This document shows, piece by piece, positions 61,391-64,000 of a DNA stretch of 64,000 bases. The notes below the pieces were generated by a model. The model was not told the DNA's origin and made no database searches. It saw only the letters and a program-made list of their open reading frames with translations. The stretch's first letter is position 1, and each line of letters opens with the position of its first letter. Both the position numbers and the translations under genes were made by a program. Source of the DNA: Pseudomonas alliivorans. Its GTDB lineage: Bacteria > Pseudomonadota > Gammaproteobacteria > Pseudomonadales > Pseudomonadaceae. The DNA lies in contig NZ_JAFFZW010000007.1 in assembly GCF_017826695.1 (NCBI RefSeq), positions 62,001 to 126,000 of the forward strand. The letters run 5' to 3'.

Positions 61391-62755
61391 ATGAGCACTC
61401 AACTCAAGCCAACGCTGGGCACGCTGCATTTATGGGGGATCGCTGTCGGACTGGTGATCTCCGGCGAATACTTCGGCTGGAGCTACGGTTGGGGTGTGGC
61501 AGGCACCCTGGGATTTCTGGTAACAGCGCTGATGGTTGCGACCATGTACACCTGCTTCATCTTCAGCTTCACCGAACTGACCACCGCCATTCCCCACGCT
61601 GGCGGACCGTTTGCCTACAGCCGTCGCGCGTTCGGAGAGAAAGGCGGCCTGATCGCCGGCATGGCAACGTTGATCGAATTCGTGTTCGCACCACCGGCCA
61701 TTGCACTGGCGATCGGTGCGTACCTCAACGTGCAGTATCCCGGACTTGATCCCAAGCATGCCGCAGTCGGTGCCTATATTGTGTTCATGGCCCTCAATAT
61801 CATGGGCGTGAAGTTGGCGGCGACCTTCGAGCTGGTGGTATGCATTCTTGCCGTGGCCGAGCTGCTGGTGTTCATGGGTGTGGTCGCGCCCGCCTTCAGC
61901 TTCAGCAACTTCGCTCTGAACGGCTGGGCGGGTTCGCAGACATTCGGCCCAGAGGCTATCGCGGGCATGTTCGCAGCCATTCCGTTCGCCATCTGGTTTT
62001 TCCTGGCCATCGAAGGCGCAGCCATGGCGGCCGAGGAAGCGAAAGATCCGAAGCGCACCATTCCAAAGGCCTACATCAGCGGCATCCTGACACTGGTGAC
62101 TCTGGCACTGGGCGTGATGCTGTTTGCAGGCGGCGTGGGCGACTGGCGCACCCTGTCCAACATCAACGACCCGCTGCCGCAGGCAATGAAGGCCGTGGTC
62201 GGCGACAGCTCCGGCTGGCTGCACATGCTGGTGTGGATCGGTCTGTTCGGTCTGGTCGCCAGCTTTCACGGGATCATCCTGGGCTACTCGCGTCAATTCT
62301 TCGCCCTCGCCCGCGCCGGCTATCTTCCGGCGTCCCTGGCCAAACTGTCGCGCTTCCAGACGCCGCACCGGGCAATCATCGCCGGTGGCCTGATCGGGAT
62401 CGCCGCCATCTACAGCGACGGACTGATCAACCTGGGCGGCATGACACTGACCGCTGCGATGATCACCATGGCGGTATTCGGTGCCATCGTGATGTACATC
62501 ATGAGCATGCTCAGCCTGTTCAAGCTGCGCAAGGCCGAGCCATTACTCGAGCGCTCGTTCCGTGCACCCGGCTACCCTGTGGTTCCAGGCATTGCACTGG
62601 CCCTGGCGGTGGTGTGCCTGATCGCGATGGCCTGGTTCAACATGCTGATAGGTCTGATCTTTCTCGGCCTGATGGCGATCGGTTTTATCTACTTCAGCCT
62701 GACCGCCAAGTCCCGCGCCGATGCACCTGCCGACGCCATGCTGACCGGCCTCTGA
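61391..62755 (+). CDS. eat: Ethanolamine permease
   Basis: 454 residues from ATG 61391, with GGGAGAT upstream. APC superfamily with 12 helices; WGIAVGLVISGEYFGWSYGWG and FSFTELTTAIPHAGGPFAYSRRAFG at the N-terminus, and WFFLAIEGAAMAAEEAKDPKRTIPKAY. These match ethanolamine permeases. It imports ethanolamine as nitrogen or carbon source. eutBC are not downstream, so the pathway is split. Controlled by the sigma-54 promoter at 61324. Confidence 0.93.
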   Translation: MSTQLKPTLGTLHLWGIAVGLVISGEYFGWSYGWGVAGTLGFLVTALMVATMYTCFIFSFTELTTAIPHAGGPFAYSRRAFGEKGGLIAGMATLIEFVFAPPAIALAIGAYLNVQYPGLDPKHAAVGAYIVFMALNIMGVKLAATFELVVCILAVAELLVFMGVVAPAFSFSNFALNGWAGSQTFGPEAIAGMFAAIPFAIWFFLAIEGAAMAAEEAKDPKRTIPKAYISGILTLVTLALGVMLFAGGVGDWRTLSNINDPLPQAMKAVVGDSSGWLHMLVWIGLFGLVASFHGIILGYSRQFFALARAGYLPASLAKLSRFQTPHRAIIAGGLIGIAAIYSDGLINLGGMTLTAAMITMAVFGAIVMYIMSMLSLFKLRKAEPLLERSFRAPGYPVVPGIALALAVVCLIAMAWFNMLIGLIFLGLMAIGFIYFSLTAKSRADAPADAMLTGL

Positions 62756-62777
62756 CGTTACCCTTGCGCAAACCCAT

Positions 62778-62810
62778 GAGGCCGCACGCGAATTGATCGC
62801 GCGCGGCCTC
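62778..62810 (+). terminator. Hairpin after eat
   Basis: GAGGCCGC / GCGGCCTC arms with further inner pairing. It follows the eat stop by 22 bases; the tail is not T-rich, so terminator function is moderate. Confidence 0.55.
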
Positions 62811-62881
62811 TGCATGACGCTTACACTTGAACCAATGAGCTGCACCGCAGCTCAAACCGGTATCACAAGAAGGAGAGCGTT

Positions 62882-63049
62882 ATGCCCTGGTATGCCTGGT
62901 TAATTCTGTTGGTTGCAATCGGCTCGATCGTAGGTGGCCTGATGATGTTGCGCGATACGGCGAAAAAGCTGCCGTTGACCGAAGAACAACTCAAGCGTGT
63001 CCATGAGCGCAATGCCGAAATGGACGCCAAGGACGCCAAGGACCGCTGA
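62882..63049 (+). CDS. DUF2897 family small membrane protein
   Basis: 55 residues from ATG 62882, with AAGGAGAG 7 bases upstream. One membrane helix (WYAWLILLVAIGSIVGGLMML) followed by a charged tail (AKKLPLTEEQLKRVHERNAEMDAKDAKDR). The size and layout fit DUF2897. It was too short for the usual ORF limit but has a near-ideal ribosome site. Function unknown. Confidence 0.82.
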   Translation: MPWYAWLILLVAIGSIVGGLMMLRDTAKKLPLTEEQLKRVHERNAEMDAKDAKDR

Positions 63050-63089
63050 CCCTCAGGGTTGAAAGGCGCTTGAGCCCGTCAGCCCTGCT

Positions 63090-63917
63090 TCATTCCAGAA
63101 CGACCCCGGCCTGCATCGGCAAGACCTTGATGTTTAACGGCCTGAAGATAATGTCCAACTCCCCGTCCTCCCGCAGCTTCTGCAGCAGCTCACTGAAGCG
63201 CACGCCGTTTATGGCGCCATGCGGACGCATGAGTGCGTACTGCCGGTAAACCTGATCGACACGTTCAGAGACGAGCAACTGTGAGGCCTCGTCCTTGTTG
63301 TGTGACATGAAATCGATAAGGTAGGAGCGCGTGACGGGCGCGATGTCGGCACGTCCACGTAGCACCATCAGCAGATTGCTGTCGTGGGAATAGGTGGACG
63401 TGATGTTGAAATGCTCAGCCAGGTATTTCTGATCGGCATTGAAGTTGGCAAACCCATAGTGATACCCACTGAAGATCGCCAGACGCTTGTCATGCAAGTC
63501 ATTGAAATAGTCCTGCTGACGCCCTTCGGCTCGACGGGCCACGTAGACTTCAGCATCCTCAAGACCCAGGTCTACGGTCTCGTGAGCGATCTCCTTCCAG
63601 CCCCAGTCAGGATTTTCAAAGATCGCGATGTCGAAACGCCCTTCCGAAAAGTCTCGGAACCTGCGCGGCACCGAGGTGGGCACCATGATGAACTGATAAT
63701 CGTCTTGCTCGGCATTCAAGGCTTTCACCAACTGCGGCAGAAGCCCCGCGTCCTCGCCTTTTTCGGGGCGGACCATGTAGGGCGGGAAATGCACCGCAGC
63801 AACGCGAACGATCTGAACGGCGGCAGCCTGCGATGCAGCCAGCAGCGACGCCACCAGAAGCGTTCCCACCACTGCCCTGCGCGCAAACAGCTCGATTATC
63901 ACTGCATGTTTCTTCAT
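63090..63917 (-). CDS. Periplasmic substrate-binding-like protein (SBP_bac_3 type)
   Basis: 275 residues from ATG 63917; the frame is open to 63992. Signal peptide VVGTLLVASLLAASQAAA, then VRVAAVHFPPYMVRPEKGEDAGLLPQLVKALN, the type-3 solute-binding opening, and later FDIAIFENPDWGW, VLRGRADIAPVTRSYL. Binds an amino acid or similar ligand or serves as a sensory domain on its own, because no permease or kinase is attached. Weak ribosome site. Confidence 0.86.
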   Translation of the reverse strand: MKKHAVIIELFARRAVVGTLLVASLLAASQAAAVQIVRVAAVHFPPYMVRPEKGEDAGLLPQLVKALNAEQDDYQFIMVPTSVPRRFRDFSEGRFDIAIFENPDWGWKEIAHETVDLGLEDAEVYVARRAEGRQQDYFNDLHDKRLAIFSGYHYGFANFNADQKYLAEHFNITSTYSHDSNLLMVLRGRADIAPVTRSYLIDFMSHNKDEASQLLVSERVDQVYRQYALMRPHGAINGVRFSELLQKLREDGELDIIFRPLNIKVLPMQAGVVLE

Positions 63918-64000
63918 AAAAACGACATCGATTAAAACCGCACAAGCTATGCGGTTTCGTCGCGTTAAACAACTCCATAAATCAGCGAACAAGTATCGAT

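Noticed and set aside
1..64000. CRISPR array or tandem repeat array
   Set aside because: No regularly spaced repeats were found by reading; only single hairpins and operator-size palindromes.

Overview
The window looks like a chromosomal segment of a fluorescent Pseudomonas, most likely of the P. syringae group. This rests on inference from gene content and order (lolC, sthA, apbE, long-form GAPDH, mfd, csiV; mtnB-mtnD-mtnC, aroC, prmB, smr, folE; speE next to a PLDc_N protein and an LTA-synthase-like sulfatase; eat, pyrF), from Pseudomonas-typical families (DUF3509, DUF2897, DUF6388) and from evenly GC-rich codon use. I saw no insertion sequence, prophage, CRISPR array, convincing pseudogene or hrp box. 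Almost all of it reads as core genome.

Layout. 1-6.4 kb: 5' end of lolC, a divergent-motif PilZ protein, a glycerophosphodiester phosphodiesterase, sthA, apbE, an MHS-family transporter and a small Cys-rich protein. 6.4-17.6 kb: an orphan histidine kinase, an MFS transporter, long-form GAPDH, mfd with csiV behind it, and a SWIM-SNF2 helicase. 17.7-22.1 kb: a coupled pair of secreted proteins of unknown function, an isochorismatase-fold protein and an SDR. 22.2-30.8 kb: tRNA-Ser(GGA), a membrane protein, a FliB-type protein, a c-type cytochrome, several small proteins, a crotonase, CorA, a glutamine amidotransferase, a 31-residue membrane ORF and a rhodanese-fold protein lacking its cysteine. 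30.8-34.1 kb: the uncharacterised transglutaminase / alpha-E / circularly permuted ATP-grasp operon. 34.1-42.1 kb: a gap with an orphan terminator, rraB-like, an LTA-synthase-like sulfatase, speE, a ZIP transporter, an ankyrin protein and a DUF3509 gene. 42.2-53.9 kb: a LuxR solo, methionine salvage genes with an MFS transporter, aroC, prmB, a second isochorismatase-fold protein, smr, a 54-residue Gly-rich lipoprotein, folE and a glutaredoxin-like protein. 53.9-64 kb: LprI-like, GST, aminotransferase/MarR divergent pair, BenE, LD-carboxypeptidase, an NADP-dependent reductase, pyrF, the ethanolamine permease, DUF2897 and a periplasmic binding protein.

The most interesting reading is regulatory. 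Three near-consensus sigma-54 (-24/-12) promoters stand before the ATP-grasp operon (34085-34100, minus), the DUF3509 gene (41738-41753) and the ethanolamine permease (61324-61339). The first also has a perfect GCAC-N7-GTGC palindrome of NtrC type about 86 bp upstream of its inferred start. Together these suggest that a widespread but unexplained peptide-ligase/transglutaminase system is under nitrogen control here. Other points worth a look are two isochorismatase-fold hydrolases that both carry Ser where the catalytic Cys is expected, an orphan intrinsic terminator suggesting a small RNA, a Crc/Hfq-like A-rich motif at the start of the 31-residue ORF, and a MarR-type palindrome in a divergent promoter.
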